A stretch of DNA of 64,000 bases from Amycolatopsis eburnea. GTDB taxonomy: Bacteria > Actinomycetota > Actinomycetes > Mycobacteriales > Pseudonocardiaceae. Position 1 is the first letter of the stretch. Every line of letters begins with the position of its first letter. The position numbers and the translations under genes were made by a program. The notes beneath the pieces were generated by a model that saw only the letters and a program-made list of their open reading frames with translations, was not told the origin of the DNA and ran no database searches. Location: the NCBI RefSeq assembly GCF_003937945.1, contig NZ_RSEC01000007.1, positions 1 to 64,000 on the forward strand. Direction: 5' to 3'. Below are positions 32,653-41,349 of the stretch, in pieces.

Positions 32653-34679
32653 GGCTGCTCCTTCGACACGAGGGTGAGGACGTCGTACTTGGCCACGGAC
32701 TCGCCCTCGGCGTTGGTCACGTCGGCGTCCCAGCGGACCTCGCCGTACTCCTGGTCGATCCGCGGGGTGATCTGCTTGGCGGTCAGGGTCACCGTCAGCG
32801 AGTCGCCGACCTTCACCGGCGTGAGGAACCGCAGGTTCTCGAGGCCGTAGTTGGCCAGCACCGGGCCGGGCTCGGGCGAGACGAACAGGCCCGCGGCGAA
32901 CGAGACGACCAGGTAGCCGTGCGCGACGATCCCGCCGAACAGCGGGTTCGCGGCGGCGGCCTCGGGGTCGGTGTGGGCGTAGAACGTGTCGCCGGTGAAC
33001 TCGGCGAAGTGGTCGACGTCCTCCTGGGAGACCACCCGCGGCCCGGCGGTCACCGAGTCGCCGATGCGCAGCTCGGCCAGGGACTTGCGGAACGGGTGGA
33101 CGTCGTCTTCGGTCCGCGGCGCGCCGGTCACCCAGCGGCCGGTCACCGCCGAGAGGACCGCGGGCGAGCCCTGCACGGCGGTGCGCTGCATGTGGTGCAG
33201 CACCCCGCGGATGCCGCCCATCTCCTCGCCGCCGCCCGCGCGGCCGGGGCCGCCGTGGACCAGCTGCGGCATCGGCGAACCGTGCCCGGTGGACTCCTTC
33301 GCGTCCTCGGCGTCGAGCACCAGCAGGCGGCCGTGGAACGGCGCCGCGCCCAGCACGACCTCGCGCACGAACTCCTTGTCCGCGCTGACCACGGACCCGG
33401 CCAGGCTGCCGCCGCCACGCGCGGCGAACTCGACGACCTGCTCGGCGGACGTGTACGGCAGCAGCGTCGAGACCGGGCCGAACGCCTCGACCTCGTGCGG
33501 CTCGGCGCGCTCCGGGTCGGCCTTGAGCAGCACCGGCGAGATGAACGCGCCGCGCTCGGCGTCGGCGTCGACCACGTCGACCTGCTCCGGGTCGCCGAAG
33601 ACGACGCTGCCGGCGTCCAGCAGCGCCTTCAGCGACCGCCGGACCTCCTCGCGCTGCTCCAGGCTGGCCAGCGCGCCCATCCGGACACCTTCGGCGGTGG
33701 GGTTGCCGACGGTCACCTTCGCGAGCCGCTCCGAAGCCGCCGCGGCGACGTCGTCGAGCAGCGCGGCCGGCACGAACGCGCGGCGGATCGCGGTGCACTT
33801 CTGGCCCGCCTTGACCGTCATCTCCGTGGTCAGCTGCTTGACGAACAGGTCGAACTCGGTGGTGCCCTTGACCGCGTCCGGGCCGAGGATCGAGCAGTTC
33901 AGCGAGTCGGCCTCGGCGTTGAACCGGACGGCGTTGCGGATGATCGCCGGGTGCGCGCGCAGCTTCTGCGCCGTCGACGCCGAGCCGGTGAACGACACCA
34001 GGTCCTGCGCGGTGACGTGGTCGAGCAGGTCGCCGACGCTGCCGGCGACGAACTGCAGCGAGCCCTCCGGCAGGATGCCGGACTCGACGATCAGCTCGAC
34101 CAGCCGCGCGGTCAGGTACGCCGTCGAGCTGGCCGGCTTGACCAGGCTCGGAACCCCGGCCAGGAACGCGGGCGCGAACTTCTCCAGCGGACCCCAGACG
34201 GGGAAGTTGAACGCGTTGATCTGCACCGCCACGCCCCGCAGCGGGGTCGCGATGTGCTGGGCGACGAACGTGCCCCCGCGCGAAAGCGGCTCGACGGCGC
34301 CCTCGACGTAGACCGTGTCGTTCGGCAGCTCGCGCTTGCCCTTCGAGCCGTAGCTGAACAGGACGCCGATGCCGCCGTCGATGTCGAACTTCGAGTCGCC
34401 CAGCGTGGCGCCGGTGCGCGCGGAGAGCGCGTACAGCTCTTCGCGGTGTTCGCGCAGGTGCGAGGCCAGCGCCTTCAGCAGGGCCGCGCGCTGGTGGAAC
34501 GTCAGTTCGCGCAGCGCCGGGCCGCCGACGCGGCGGCCGTACGCCAGCGCGCCCGCGAAGTCGACGCCCTTCGACGAGATGCGGGCGACCTCCTCGCCCG
34601 TGGCGGCGTCGTGCAGCGGGACGCCCTCGTCCGCCGCCGTGTGCCACTCCCCGGAGACGTAGCTGCGCAGCAATGCCAT
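32649..34679 (-). CDS. paaZ: oxepin-CoA hydrolase/semialdehyde dehydrogenase PaaZ
   Basis: A 676-residue bifunctional ring-opening enzyme. The aldehyde dehydrogenase part (about 1-510) has [43 protein letters not shown] (catalytic Glu) and [14 protein letters not shown] (catalytic Cys). The C-terminal MaoC/hotdog hydrolase part (about 535-676) has [32 protein letters not shown] with the Asp/His dyad. It converts oxepin-CoA to 3-oxo-5,6-dehydrosuberyl-CoA. It is first in the minus-strand operon; a TetR-type dyad lies 30-43 bp upstream. Confidence 0.95.
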   Translation of the reverse strand: MALLRSYVSGEWHTAADEGVPLHDAATGEEVARISSKGVDFAGALAYGRRVGGPALRELTFHQRAALLKALASHLREHREELYALSARTGATLGDSKFDIDGGIGVLFSYGSKGKRELPNDTVYVEGAVEPLSRGGTFVAQHIATPLRGVAVQINAFNFPVWGPLEKFAPAFLAGVPSLVKPASSTAYLTARLVELIVESGILPEGSLQFVAGSVGDLLDHVTAQDLVSFTGSASTAQKLRAHPAIIRNAVRFNAEADSLNCSILGPDAVKGTTEFDLFVKQLTTEMTVKAGQKCTAIRRAFVPAALLDDVAAAASERLAKVTVGNPTAEGVRMGALASLEQREEVRRSLKALLDAGSVVFGDPEQVDVVDADAERGAFISPVLLKADPERAEPHEVEAFGPVSTLLPYTSAEQVVEFAARGGGSLAGSVVSADKEFVREVVLGAAPFHGRLLVLDAEDAKESTGHGSPMPQLVHGGPGRAGGGEEMGGIRGVLHHMQRTAVQGSPAVLSAVTGRWVTGAPRTEDDVHPFRKSLAELRIGDSVTAGPRVVSQEDVDHFAEFTGDTFYAHTDPEAAAANPLFGGIVAHGYLVVSFAAGLFVSPEPGPVLANYGLENLRFLTPVKVGDSLTVTLTAKQITPRIDQEYGEVRWDADVTNAEGESVAKYDVLTLVSKEQP

Positions 34680-34708
34680 CAGGTCCGACCTCTCCCGCCG
34701 AATTACCT

Positions 34709-34722
34709 ACCGGACGTTCAGT
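34709..34722. promoter_or_regulatory. PaaR-type operator before paaZ
   Basis: ACCGGACGTTCAGT pairs at five of seven positions with its reverse complement and matches the spacing of the better dyad at 34814. It sits 30 bp before the paaZ start. Confidence 0.55.
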
Positions 34723-34813
34723 AATTGCCACTGTAGCCGCTCGCCCCGGAGATCGGAAGGGGTGGCGCTTGACACGGCCCCGGCCACTGCCTTTACTGAG
34801 CGGCACCGCGAGG

Positions 34814-34831
34814 TGACCGTCCATTCGGTCA
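34814..34831. promoter_or_regulatory. PaaR-type operator before paaI
   Basis: TGACCGTCCATTCGGTCA has perfect six-base arms TGACCG/CGGTCA around a six-base centre, the form of actinobacterial TetR operators. It ends 17 bp before the paaI ATG. Confidence 0.65.
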
Positions 34832-34848
34832 GTCTGGAGTGACAGCGC

Positions 34849-35259
34849 ATGACCAACGCCGCGCACACCATGTTCGCCGCCGACGAGGCGTCGCGCGCGC
34901 TGGGCATCGAACTCGTCGAAGCGAGCGAAGGCCGGGCCGTCGCGACCATGACGATCACCCGCGAAATGGTCAACGGCCACGACATCGCGCACGGCGGGTA
35001 CGTCTTCCTGCTCGCCGACACCGCGTTCGCCTGCGCCTGCAACACCCACGGCCCGGTCACGGTCGCCGCGGGCGCCGAAATCTCGTTCGTCGCGGCCGGC
35101 CGGCTCGGCGACCACCTGGTCGCCACGGCCACCGAGCGCACCCGCTACGGCCGCAACGGCATCTACGACGTCACCGTGCACCGGGAAACCCCCGCCGGGC
35201 CCGAGGTCGTCGCCGAATTCCGCGGCCGCAGCCGCGCCATCTCCGCGAAACGGGACTGA
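34849..35259 (+). CDS. paaI: hotdog thioesterase PaaI
   Basis: A 136-residue hotdog-fold acyl-CoA thioesterase. [21 protein letters not shown] carries the active-site HGG and acidic residue of PaaI, which rescues CoA from stalled hydroxyphenylacetyl-CoA intermediates. It is the first gene of the plus-strand paaI-paaK-paaR operon, divergent from paaZ, and ends 2 bp before the paaK start. Confidence 0.94.
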   Translation: MTNAAHTMFAADEASRALGIELVEASEGRAVATMTITREMVNGHDIAHGGYVFLLADTAFACACNTHGPVTVAAGAEISFVAAGRLGDHLVATATERTRYGRNGIYDVTVHRETPAGPEVVAEFRGRSRAISAKRD

Positions 35260-35261
35260 CC

Positions 35262-36539
35262 ATGATCGAGACGGACATCGGCGCGGACGAGCTGGCCGCC
35301 CTCCAGCTGGAGCGCCTGCAGTGGACGCTCCGGCACGCGTACGCGAACGTGCCCGCCTACACCCGCAAGTTCGACGAGGCCGGCGTCCACCCGGACGACT
35401 GCAAGGAACTGGCCGACCTGGCGAAGTTCCCCTTCACGACCAAGCAGGACCTGCGCGAGAACTACCCGTTCGGGATGTTCGCCGTGCCGCAGGACGAGAT
35501 CCGCCGCATCCACGCCTCCAGCGGCACCACCGGCAAGGCCACCGTCGTCGGGTACACCGAGCAGGACATCGACACCTGGGCGACGGTGATGGCCCGGTCG
35601 ATCCACGCGGCGGGCGGACGTCCGGGCCACAAGGTGCACGTCGCCTACGGCTACGGCCTGTTCACCGGCGGCCTCGGCGCGCACTACGGCGCCGAAAAGC
35701 TCGGCTGCACGGTGATCCCGGCGTCGGGCGGCATGACCGCGCGGCAGGTGCAGCTGATCACCGACTTCAAGCCCGAGATCATCATGGTCACGCCCTCGTA
35801 CATGCTGACGCTGCTCGACGAGTTCGAGCGCCAGGGCGTCGATCCGAAGACCAGTTCGCTCAAGGTCGGCATCTTCGGCGCCGAGCCGTGGACCGAGCAG
35901 ATGCGCGCGGAGATCGAGGAGCGGTTCGCGCTCGACGCCGTCGACATCTACGGATTGTCCGAGGTGATGGGGCCGGGCGTCGCGCAGGAGTGCGTCGAGA
36001 CGAAGGACGGCCTGCACATCTGGGAGGACCACTTCTACCCCGAGGTCATCGACCCGTACTCCGAGGAGGTCCTGGGCAGCGGCGAAACCGGTGAGCTGCT
36101 GTTCACGTCGCTGACCAAGCAGGCGCTGCCGATCATCCGCTACCGCACCCGAGACCTCACCGCGTTGCGCCCCGGCACCGCCCGGCCGGCGTTCCGGCGG
36201 ATGGACAAGGTCACCGGCCGCACCGACGACCTCATCATCCTGCGCGGGGTCAACGTCTTCCCGACGCAGATCGAGGAGATCGTGCTGCGGACGCCGGCGC
36301 TGAGCCCGCACTTCCAGCTGGTCCGGTCCACGCGCGGGCGCCTCGAACACCTGACGGTGCTGGTCGAGGCGCGCCACGACGCTTCCCCGGCGGACCGGGA
36401 CGCGGCCGCCGCTTCGCTGGTCAGCGGCGTCAAGGACGGTGTCGGGGTCACCGTGTCGGTGGACGTCGTCGACCCGGACACCCTCGAGCGGTCGATGGGC
36501 AAGATGCGGCGCATCGTCGACCAGCGGGAGAAGCCGTGA
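35262..36539 (+). CDS. paaK: phenylacetate-CoA ligase PaaK
   Basis: A 425-residue AMP-forming ligase that starts the pathway by making phenylacetyl-Co[18 protein letters not shown] is the phosphate loop; [22 protein letters not shown] and [20 protein letters not shown] (hinge and C-terminal domain) are typical PaaK blocks. The ATG at 35262 follows the paaI stop directly and the stop overlaps the paaR GTG by 4 bp. Confidence 0.96.
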   Translation: MIETDIGADELAALQLERLQWTLRHAYANVPAYTRKFDEAGVHPDDCKELADLAKFPFTTKQDLRENYPFGMFAVPQDEIRRIHASSGTTGKATVVGYTEQDIDTWATVMARSIHAAGGRPGHKVHVAYGYGLFTGGLGAHYGAEKLGCTVIPASGGMTARQVQLITDFKPEIIMVTPSYMLTLLDEFERQGVDPKTSSLKVGIFGAEPWTEQMRAEIEERFALDAVDIYGLSEVMGPGVAQECVETKDGLHIWEDHFYPEVIDPYSEEVLGSGETGELLFTSLTKQALPIIRYRTRDLTALRPGTARPAFRRMDKVTGRTDDLIILRGVNVFPTQIEEIVLRTPALSPHFQLVRSTRGRLEHLTVLVEARHDASPADRDAAAASLVSGVKDGVGVTVSVDVVDPDTLERSMGKMRRIVDQREKP

Positions 36540-37129
36540 CCGCACCCCGCCGCGGGCGCCCGGGCTACGACCTCGAATCACTGCTGCGCGTGGCGGTCAA
36601 GCTGTTCAACGAGCGCGGCTACGACGGCACGAGCATGGAGGACCTCTCCCGCAAGCTCGGCATCACGAAATCGGCGATCTACCACCACGTGCCCAGCAAG
36701 GAGGAGCTGCTGCGGCTGTCGGTGGACCGGGCGCTGGACGGCCTGTTCGCCGTCGCCGCGGAGGCCACGGCGCTGGACGGCCGCGCGATCGACCGGCTGG
36801 AGCACCTCGTCCGCGGCAGCGTCCTGGTCCTCGCCGACCGGCTCCCGTTCGTCACGCTGCTGCTGCGCGTGCGGGGCAACACGAAGGTGGAGCGGGCGGC
36901 GCTGACCCGGCGGCGCGAGTTCGACCGCCTGGTGACGGACCTGGTGAAGCAGGCGGCGGCGGAGGGCGACATCCGCCCGGACGTCGATCCCGCCGTGACC
37001 GCCCGGCTCGTCTTCGGCATGGTCAACTCGCTGATCGAGTGGTACCGCCCCCGGCGGGGCTCCGCGGCGGAAGAGGTCGCGGACGCGGTGTGCAAGGTGG
37101 CGTTCGAAGGCCTGCGCACCGCGTCTTGA
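36536..37129 (+). CDS. paaR: TetR-family regulator, PaaR-like
   Basis: A 197-residue TetR protein. The helix-turn-helix is LLRVAVKLFNERGYDGTSMEDLSRKLGITKSAIYHHVPSKEELLRL; the rest is a helical ligand domain. In actinobacteria PaaR of this type represses paa genes and releases DNA on binding phenylacetyl-CoA. Its overlap with paaK and the two dyads in the paaZ-paaI gap (34709, 34814) support that role. Confidence 0.9.
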   Translation: MTAPRRGRPGYDLESLLRVAVKLFNERGYDGTSMEDLSRKLGITKSAIYHHVPSKEELLRLSVDRALDGLFAVAAEATALDGRAIDRLEHLVRGSVLVLADRLPFVTLLLRVRGNTKVERAALTRRREFDRLVTDLVKQAAAEGDIRPDVDPAVTARLVFGMVNSLIEWYRPRRGSAAEEVADAVCKVAFEGLRTAS

Positions 37130-37139
37130 GCCCGGCCGC

Positions 37140-37508
37140 TCAGGCGCGGTCGTGGAGGGTGATCCGGTAGCCGTCGGGGTCGGCGAAGGTGAACGTCCGG
37201 CCGAAGGGGCCGTCGATCGGCGCGGCCACGATGGGGTGCCCGTCGGCGACCAGCGCGTCGTGGATGGCCTGGACGTCGGTGGCGTGCAGCCAGATCGCGG
37301 CCCCGATGCCCGGCTGCGCGACCGAGTCGAGGTCGGTGCCGGGAACGATGTCGCGGAGTGCGAAGGCGATCGGCTTCGTCTCGAAGACGACGGCGTGCGG
37401 CGGTCCGGCCGGCGAGCGGACGAGGCCGAGGTACTTCTCGTAGAACGCCTGGGAAGCGTCGAGGTCGCGCGCCTGCAGCGAGACGAAGTCGGGTCCGGTG
37501 ACGGGCAT
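37140..37508 (-). CDS. glyoxalase/bleomycin resistance-type protein
   Basis: A 122-residue vicinal-oxygen-chelate protein (DFVSLQARDLDASQAFYEKYLGL, GAAIWLHATDVQAIHDALVADGHPI, TFTFADPDGYRITLHDRA). AAGGAG precedes the ATG at 37508. It is divergent from a MarR gene with twin palindromes between them, so it is probably induced by a toxic or phenolic compound. Its substrate is unknown; it may bind and sequester or convert the inducer. Confidence 0.9.
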   Translation of the reverse strand: MPVTGPDFVSLQARDLDASQAFYEKYLGLVRSPAGPPHAVVFETKPIAFALRDIVPGTDLDSVAQPGIGAAIWLHATDVQAIHDALVADGHPIVAAPIDGPFGRTFTFADPDGYRITLHDRA

Positions 37509-37528
37509 GGTGTGACTCCTTCTTTCCG

Positions 37529-37544
37529 TGTCAGTCTTCTGACA
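37529..37544. promoter_or_regulatory. MarR operator, copy 1
   Basis: TGTCAGTCTTCTGACA is a perfect dyad TGTCAG/CTGACA with a 4-base centre, 21 bp before the glyoxalase ATG. Confidence 0.75.
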
Positions 37545-37556
37545 CGCCGAACTGTA

Positions 37557-37572
37557 TGTCAGAATACTGACA
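37557..37572. promoter_or_regulatory. MarR operator, copy 2
   Basis: TGTCAGAATACTGACA has the same perfect arms, centred 28 bp from copy 1. Its last base is the A of the MarR start codon, so binding should block MarR expression. Confidence 0.75.
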
Positions 37573-38018
37573 TGAGTCAAGACGGGGTCGACCTGAAGAC
37601 GTCGCTGGGCTACCTGCTGAAGGAGGCGTCGAGCACGCTGCGCGCGGCGATGGAGGAGGTGCTGCGGCCGCTCGGGATGAGCGTGACGCACTACTCCTGC
37701 CTCGAACTGCTGGCGCAGCGCCCGGGCCTGTCGAACTCCGAGCTCGCGCGGGGTGCGTTCGTGACCCGGCAGACAATGAACGTGCTGCTCCAGGCCCTGG
37801 AACGAGACGGCTACGTGACCAGGCCCGCGGAAGCGCCCGTCGGGAAGGCCCTGCCCACCCGGCTCACGCCCCGCGGACGGCGGAGCCTGGAGAAGGCGAC
37901 CGCGGCGGTCCGGGCCGTGGAGGTCAGGATGCTGGCCGGGATGACCGAGGCCGAGCAGGCGGCCGCGTTCCGGAGCCTGCAGAGCATGATCCGCTCCCTG
38001 CGCGACGGCGGCGCGTAG
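37572..38018 (+). CDS. MarR-family regulator
   Basis: A 148-residue winged-helix MarR protein: GYLLKEASSTLRAAMEEVLRPLGMSVTHYSCLELLAQRPGLSNSELARGAFVTRQTMNVLLQALERDGYVTRP is the dimer helix and DNA-binding domain, ending with a long C-terminal helix. The ATG lies inside the second operator, arguing for autorepression and a very short or leaderless 5' end. It should co-control the divergent glyoxalase-type gene. Confidence 0.93.
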   Translation: MSQDGVDLKTSLGYLLKEASSTLRAAMEEVLRPLGMSVTHYSCLELLAQRPGLSNSELARGAFVTRQTMNVLLQALERDGYVTRPAEAPVGKALPTRLTPRGRRSLEKATAAVRAVEVRMLAGMTEAEQAAAFRSLQSMIRSLRDGGA

Positions 38019-38021
38019 CCG

Positions 38022-38333
38022 TCACTCCCCCGCCGCCTGCGGCGGACGGCGCGCCTGCCAGAGCAGGGCCTCGCGCAGCTGCTCGATCAGCCGTTCGTCG
38101 TCCGCTTCGGACGGGTCGACCCCGAGCGGGATCCACTGCTCGGACACCTTCTCGCCCTCGTCGTAGCCGGTGATCACGATGCCGGAGTAGGACAGCGAGC
38201 CCTCGTCGGCGCAGTCGCCGTCCGGCAGCGGCTCTTCGGCCTCGACGCCGTCGTCGAAGCTGACGTGGCGATGCTGCAGGCGGACGCTGACCCAGCGTCC
38301 GGCCGGCCGGATCGGCGCGTCTTCTTCGGTCAT
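38022..38333 (-). CDS. hypothetical acidic protein
   Basis: A 103-residue acidic protein (MTEEDAPIRPAGRWVSVRLQ, EAEEPLPDGDCADEGSLSYSGIVITGYDEGEKVSEQW) with no signal peptide or membrane segment. The start at 38333 follows CAGGAGCAG. It is not recognised. It ends 3 bp from the MarR stop in a convergent layout. Normal codon use suggests a real gene. Confidence 0.7.
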   Translation of the reverse strand: MTEEDAPIRPAGRWVSVRLQHRHVSFDDGVEAEEPLPDGDCADEGSLSYSGIVITGYDEGEKVSEQWIPLGVDPSEADDERLIEQLREALLWQARRPPQAAGE

Positions 38334-38470
38334 CTGCTCCTGCCCCCGGTCGCGGGTCCCTGCCGTCTCGTCGCATCCGGACGCCGGGGAGTTACCAGCG
38401 GGTTGTTCCGGTTGCGTAACGACAAAGGTTGGCCTGAAACACCCCCTGCCCGCCACCGGAGCCACCCCTC

Positions 38471-38497
38471 TTGACACCAGGTCAACTGCTTGTTGAC
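38471..38497. promoter_or_regulatory. overlapping dyads upstream of the TetR gene
   Basis: TTGAC(ACCAG)GTCAA at 38471-38485 and GTCAAC(TGCTT)GTTGAC at 38481-38497 are both perfect and share the middle GTCAA. They lie 31-57 bp before the TetR start and are a probable autoregulatory operator. Confidence 0.6.
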
Positions 38498-38527
38498 AGG
38501 GTGCCGATCCCCCGCGAGGCTGAGCGG

Positions 38528-39199
38528 ATGACCAGTGGGACCCGGCCGCGGCGCCGCCGCCTCGAACCGGCCGAACGGCGGGCGGAGATCCTCGCCGCCG
38601 CCCGGCACCTGTTCGGGGCGGGCAGCTACGCGTCGGTGTCCACTTCGGACATCGCCGAGGCGGCCGGGGTGGCGCGCCCGCTGATCAACCACTACTTCGG
38701 CGGGAAGCGCGAGCTCTACCTGGAAGTCGTGCGGCAGCTGATGATCGTGCCCGCGCCGGTCACCGAAGCGTTGCCGGACACCACGATGGAGGAGCGGCTG
38801 GCGATCGGCGTCGAACGCTGGATCGAGGTCGTGGACCGCAACCGCGACGCGTGGCTGACCGTCATCGGGCCGGAGTCGGCCGGGCGCGACCCCGAGATCG
38901 AGCGGATCATGCTGGAGGCCGACGAGATCGCCGCCGACCGCGTCCTGGAGGCCGCACTGATGAGCGGCGTCACCGAAGGCCGCGAAGAGCTGCGCGCGAT
39001 GATCCGGTCGTTCGGCGGGATGCTGCGGGCGGCGTCGCGCGAATGGCTGATCCGCGGCACGCTCGATCGCGCGGCCCTGCGCACCTTCCTCACCGATTCG
39101 ATCCTGAACCTGCTGAAGCTGACCTACCCGGCGGTGCTTGCCGGGCGGCGCGGAACCGGCGGGCGAACGCCGCCGGCGTCATCCCGGTCCAGCGCTTGA
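38528..39199 (+). CDS. TetR-family regulator
   Basis: A 223-residue TetR protein with LEPAERRAEILAAARHLFGAGSYASVSTSDIAEAAGVARPLINHYFGGKRELYLEV as DNA-binding domain and a helical C-terminal domain (LRAMIRSFGGMLRAASREWLI). An earlier ATG at 38471 lies inside the operator dyads, so 38528 with GAGG upstream is preferred. The last 110 bp overlap the convergent AraC gene; the tail after LTYPAVLAGRR looks added. Confidence 0.9.
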   Translation: MTSGTRPRRRRLEPAERRAEILAAARHLFGAGSYASVSTSDIAEAAGVARPLINHYFGGKRELYLEVVRQLMIVPAPVTEALPDTTMEERLAIGVERWIEVVDRNRDAWLTVIGPESAGRDPEIERIMLEADEIAADRVLEAALMSGVTEGREELRAMIRSFGGMLRAASREWLIRGTLDRAALRTFLTDSILNLLKLTYPAVLAGRRGTGGRTPPASSRSSA

Positions 39200-40175
39200 A
39201 CGCGTAGATGAAGCTCGACGCCTCGGCGTACCCGAGCCGGTAGGCGACGTCCTCGACCGACAGCACGCCGGTGTCGAGCAGTTCCTCGGCCAGCGTGTGG
39301 CGGACTTCGTCGACCAGCGCCCGGTAGCTCGTGCCCGCTTCGGTCAGCCGGCGGCGCAGCGTGCGCGTGCTGAGCGTGAGCTGGCGGGCGATCTCGTCCA
39401 TCCCGGCGTCGACGCCACCGAGGCGGACCAGGCGTTCCCGGACCTGCTGCGAGATGCCCGAGCGCTCCCGCCGCCGCGCGACGAGCGCCTCGCACTGCGC
39501 CGCGCACAGGGCGACGGTCTGGTCGTTGGCCTGCGGCAGCGGAAGCGTCAGCAGCGCCGGGTCGAGCGTCGCGCGGCACGCTTCGGCGTCGAAGCGGGGG
39601 CGCACGCCGAACGTCGTCACGTAGGCGTCCACCGCGGCCTCGGGGTGCCGGAAGCTCAGGTCGTCGAGCGCGATCTCCGGCAGCAGGTCGCGCATGACCG
39701 TGAAGATGGCGGCCAGGTCGCGCAGCACGAGGAACCGGGCGACGTCGGCGGGGACGCGCGTGTCGTCGAGCTCCAGCGTCAGGCGGTCGCTCTCGAGCGT
39801 GACGCGGGGGATGCAGAACGCGAAGCTGAGGTCGAAGTAGCGCAGCGCGAACAGCATCGCGTCGCGCAGCGTCGGGCTGCTGATGCAGGCGAAGCCGAAG
39901 ATCCCGAAGGTGGTGACGCGGTAGCGGCTGCCGAGTTCGAGCGCCGTCGCGTCCGAACCGTCCAGTTCCACCAGCGCGCGGACGACGGCGAGCTCCTGGC
40001 GCGCGTCGACCTGGACTCCGGCGTCGGTCAGCAGGTCCGGTGACAGCGTCGTGGCGGCGAGCAGCTTTTCGGCGGGCAGGCCGCGCTCGGCGGCGAACCG
40101 GGTCATCAGCTCGATGCTGGCGGTGCCGCGCGGGAAGTCCCAGTCCCCGACGGCGGGGGCGGCGAGCTCGGCCAT
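39090..40175 (-). CDS. AraC-family regulator with N-terminal ligand domain
   Basis: A 361-residue regulator: an Arabinose_bd-like N-terminal domain (about 30-215, e.g. ASIELMTRFAAERGLPAEKLL and ALELGSRYRVTTFGIFGFACISSPTLRDA) and a C-terminal AraC helix-turn-helix pair (MDEIARQLTLSTRTLRRRLTEAGTSYRAL and SVEDVAYRLGYAEASSFIYAFKRWTGMTPAAFARR). This type (OruR/VirS-like) often controls catabolism of fatty or amino acids. The 3' end overlaps the convergent TetR gene by 110 bp. No clear target sits beside it. Confidence 0.92.
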   Translation of the reverse strand: MAELAAPAVGDWDFPRGTASIELMTRFAAERGLPAEKLLAATTLSPDLLTDAGVQVDARQELAVVRALVELDGSDATALELGSRYRVTTFGIFGFACISSPTLRDAMLFALRYFDLSFAFCIPRVTLESDRLTLELDDTRVPADVARFLVLRDLAAIFTVMRDLLPEIALDDLSFRHPEAAVDAYVTTFGVRPRFDAEACRATLDPALLTLPLPQANDQTVALCAAQCEALVARRRERSGISQQVRERLVRLGGVDAGMDEIARQLTLSTRTLRRRLTEAGTSYRALVDEVRHTLAEELLDTGVLSVEDVAYRLGYAEASSFIYAFKRWTGMTPAAFARRFRAARQAPPGRSASAGSGSNR

Positions 40176-40254
40176 GGCCGGAAGTATGGATCACGGGCTT
40201 TCGGCGTGCAATCGAGGACCGGAACTGTCCGGGGTGATCGTTAGGGTGAGCGGC

Positions 40255-41349
40255 GTGGAGACCTTGAGCCGACGGGCCTTGAACCGGGCGACGCTGGAGC
40301 GCCAGCTGCTGCTCCGCCGCGCGAAGCTGTCCGCACTGGAAGCGGTCGAGCACCTGGCCGGGCTCCAGGCGCAGGCGCCGTTCCCGCCGTACTACGCGCT
40401 GTGGCCGCGGTTGCACGGCTTCCGGCCTTCGGATCTTTCGGACCTGCTGGAGAGCAGGCAGGTGGTCCGGATCGCGCTGATGCGCGGCACGGTCCACCTG
40501 GTGACGGCGGCGGACGCGCTGGCGTGGCGGCCGGTGGTCCAGGTGCTCTACGAGCGCGACCTCAAGTCGAACACCCAGCACGCGGGCCCGCTGGCGGGCG
40601 TGGACCACGACGAGGTCGCCGCGGCGGCGCGGGAACTGCTTTCGCGCTCGCCGTTGTCGAGCACGGCGCTGGGCGCGGAGCTGGCCCGGCGCTGGGACGT
40701 CCCGCCGGCGTCCCTGACCCACCTGGCGCGGGCGCGGCTGCCGCTGGTGCAGATCCCGCCGCGGGCGATCTGGGGCAAGGCCGGGCAGACGACGTACGCG
40801 TGCCTGGAGGACTGGGTCGGCTCGCCGCTCTCGCCGCCTTCGCCCGCTTCGCTGATCTCGCGCTACCTGCGCGCGTTTGGCCCGGCGTCGGTGGCGGACG
40901 TCCAGGCGTGGGCGGGCATCACCCGGCTCGGCGAAGTGGCCGCGTCGATGGACCTGCGGCGCTACCGCGACCCGGACGGGCGCGAGCTGCTCGACCTGCC
41001 GGAGCTGTCGATGCCGGACCCCGACGTACCGGCCCCGCCGCGGCTGCTGGGGCCGTTCGACCAGACGATCCTGTCCTACGCGGACCGGACGCGGGTGATC
41101 TCCGACGAGTACCGCAAGCGGGTGATCACGCAGAACGGGCTGGTGAAGGGAACGCTGCTGGTCGGCGGGTTCGTGCGCGGGTTCTGGGAGATCAAGACGT
41201 CGAGGAAAGCGGCGGTGGTCGAGCTGTCGCCGTTCGAGAAGCTGCCGAAGCGGGACCTGGCGGCGCTGGAGAGCGCGGCCGGGCAGCTGATGAGCTGGGC
41301 GGAGCCGGGCGCGGAGACCCAGGAGGTCAGGGTGCTGCCCGCAGCGTGA
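40255..41349 (+). CDS. winged-helix AlkZ-like (HTH_42) protein
   Basis: A 364-residue protein of the HTH_42/YcaQ-AlkZ family, whose E. coli and Streptomyces members are DNA glycosylases for bulky or crosslinked bases. HLAGLQAQAPFPPYYALWPRL carries the catalytic-type QxQ; RIALMRGTVHLVTAADAL, LGPFDQTILSYADRTRVI and GTLLVGGFVRGFWEIK are other family blocks. GTG 40255 is chosen; GTGs at 40246 and 40234 are possible. It is divergent from the AraC gene; its 3' end overlaps the barstar-domain gene by 23 bp. A true glycosylase role is inferred from the QxQ only. Confidence 0.82.
   Translation: METLSRRALNRATLERQLLLRRAKLSALEAVEHLAGLQAQAPFPPYYALWPRLHGFRPSDLSDLLESRQVVRIALMRGTVHLVTAADALAWRPVVQVLYERDLKSNTQHAGPLAGVDHDEVAAAARELLSRSPLSSTALGAELARRWDVPPASLTHLARARLPLVQIPPRAIWGKAGQTTYACLEDWVGSPLSPPSPASLISRYLRAFGPASVADVQAWAGITRLGEVAASMDLRRYRDPDGRELLDLPELSMPDPDVPAPPRLLGPFDQTILSYADRTRVISDEYRKRVITQNGLVKGTLLVGGFVRGFWEIKTSRKAAVVELSPFEKLPKRDLAALESAAGQLMSWAEPGAETQEVRVLPAA

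Noticed and set aside
32653..35181. Upstream extension of the paaA frame, which stays open to 35181
   Set aside because: It overlaps paaZ in another frame and has no paa-like residues; paaA begins at the GTG overlapping the paaZ stop.
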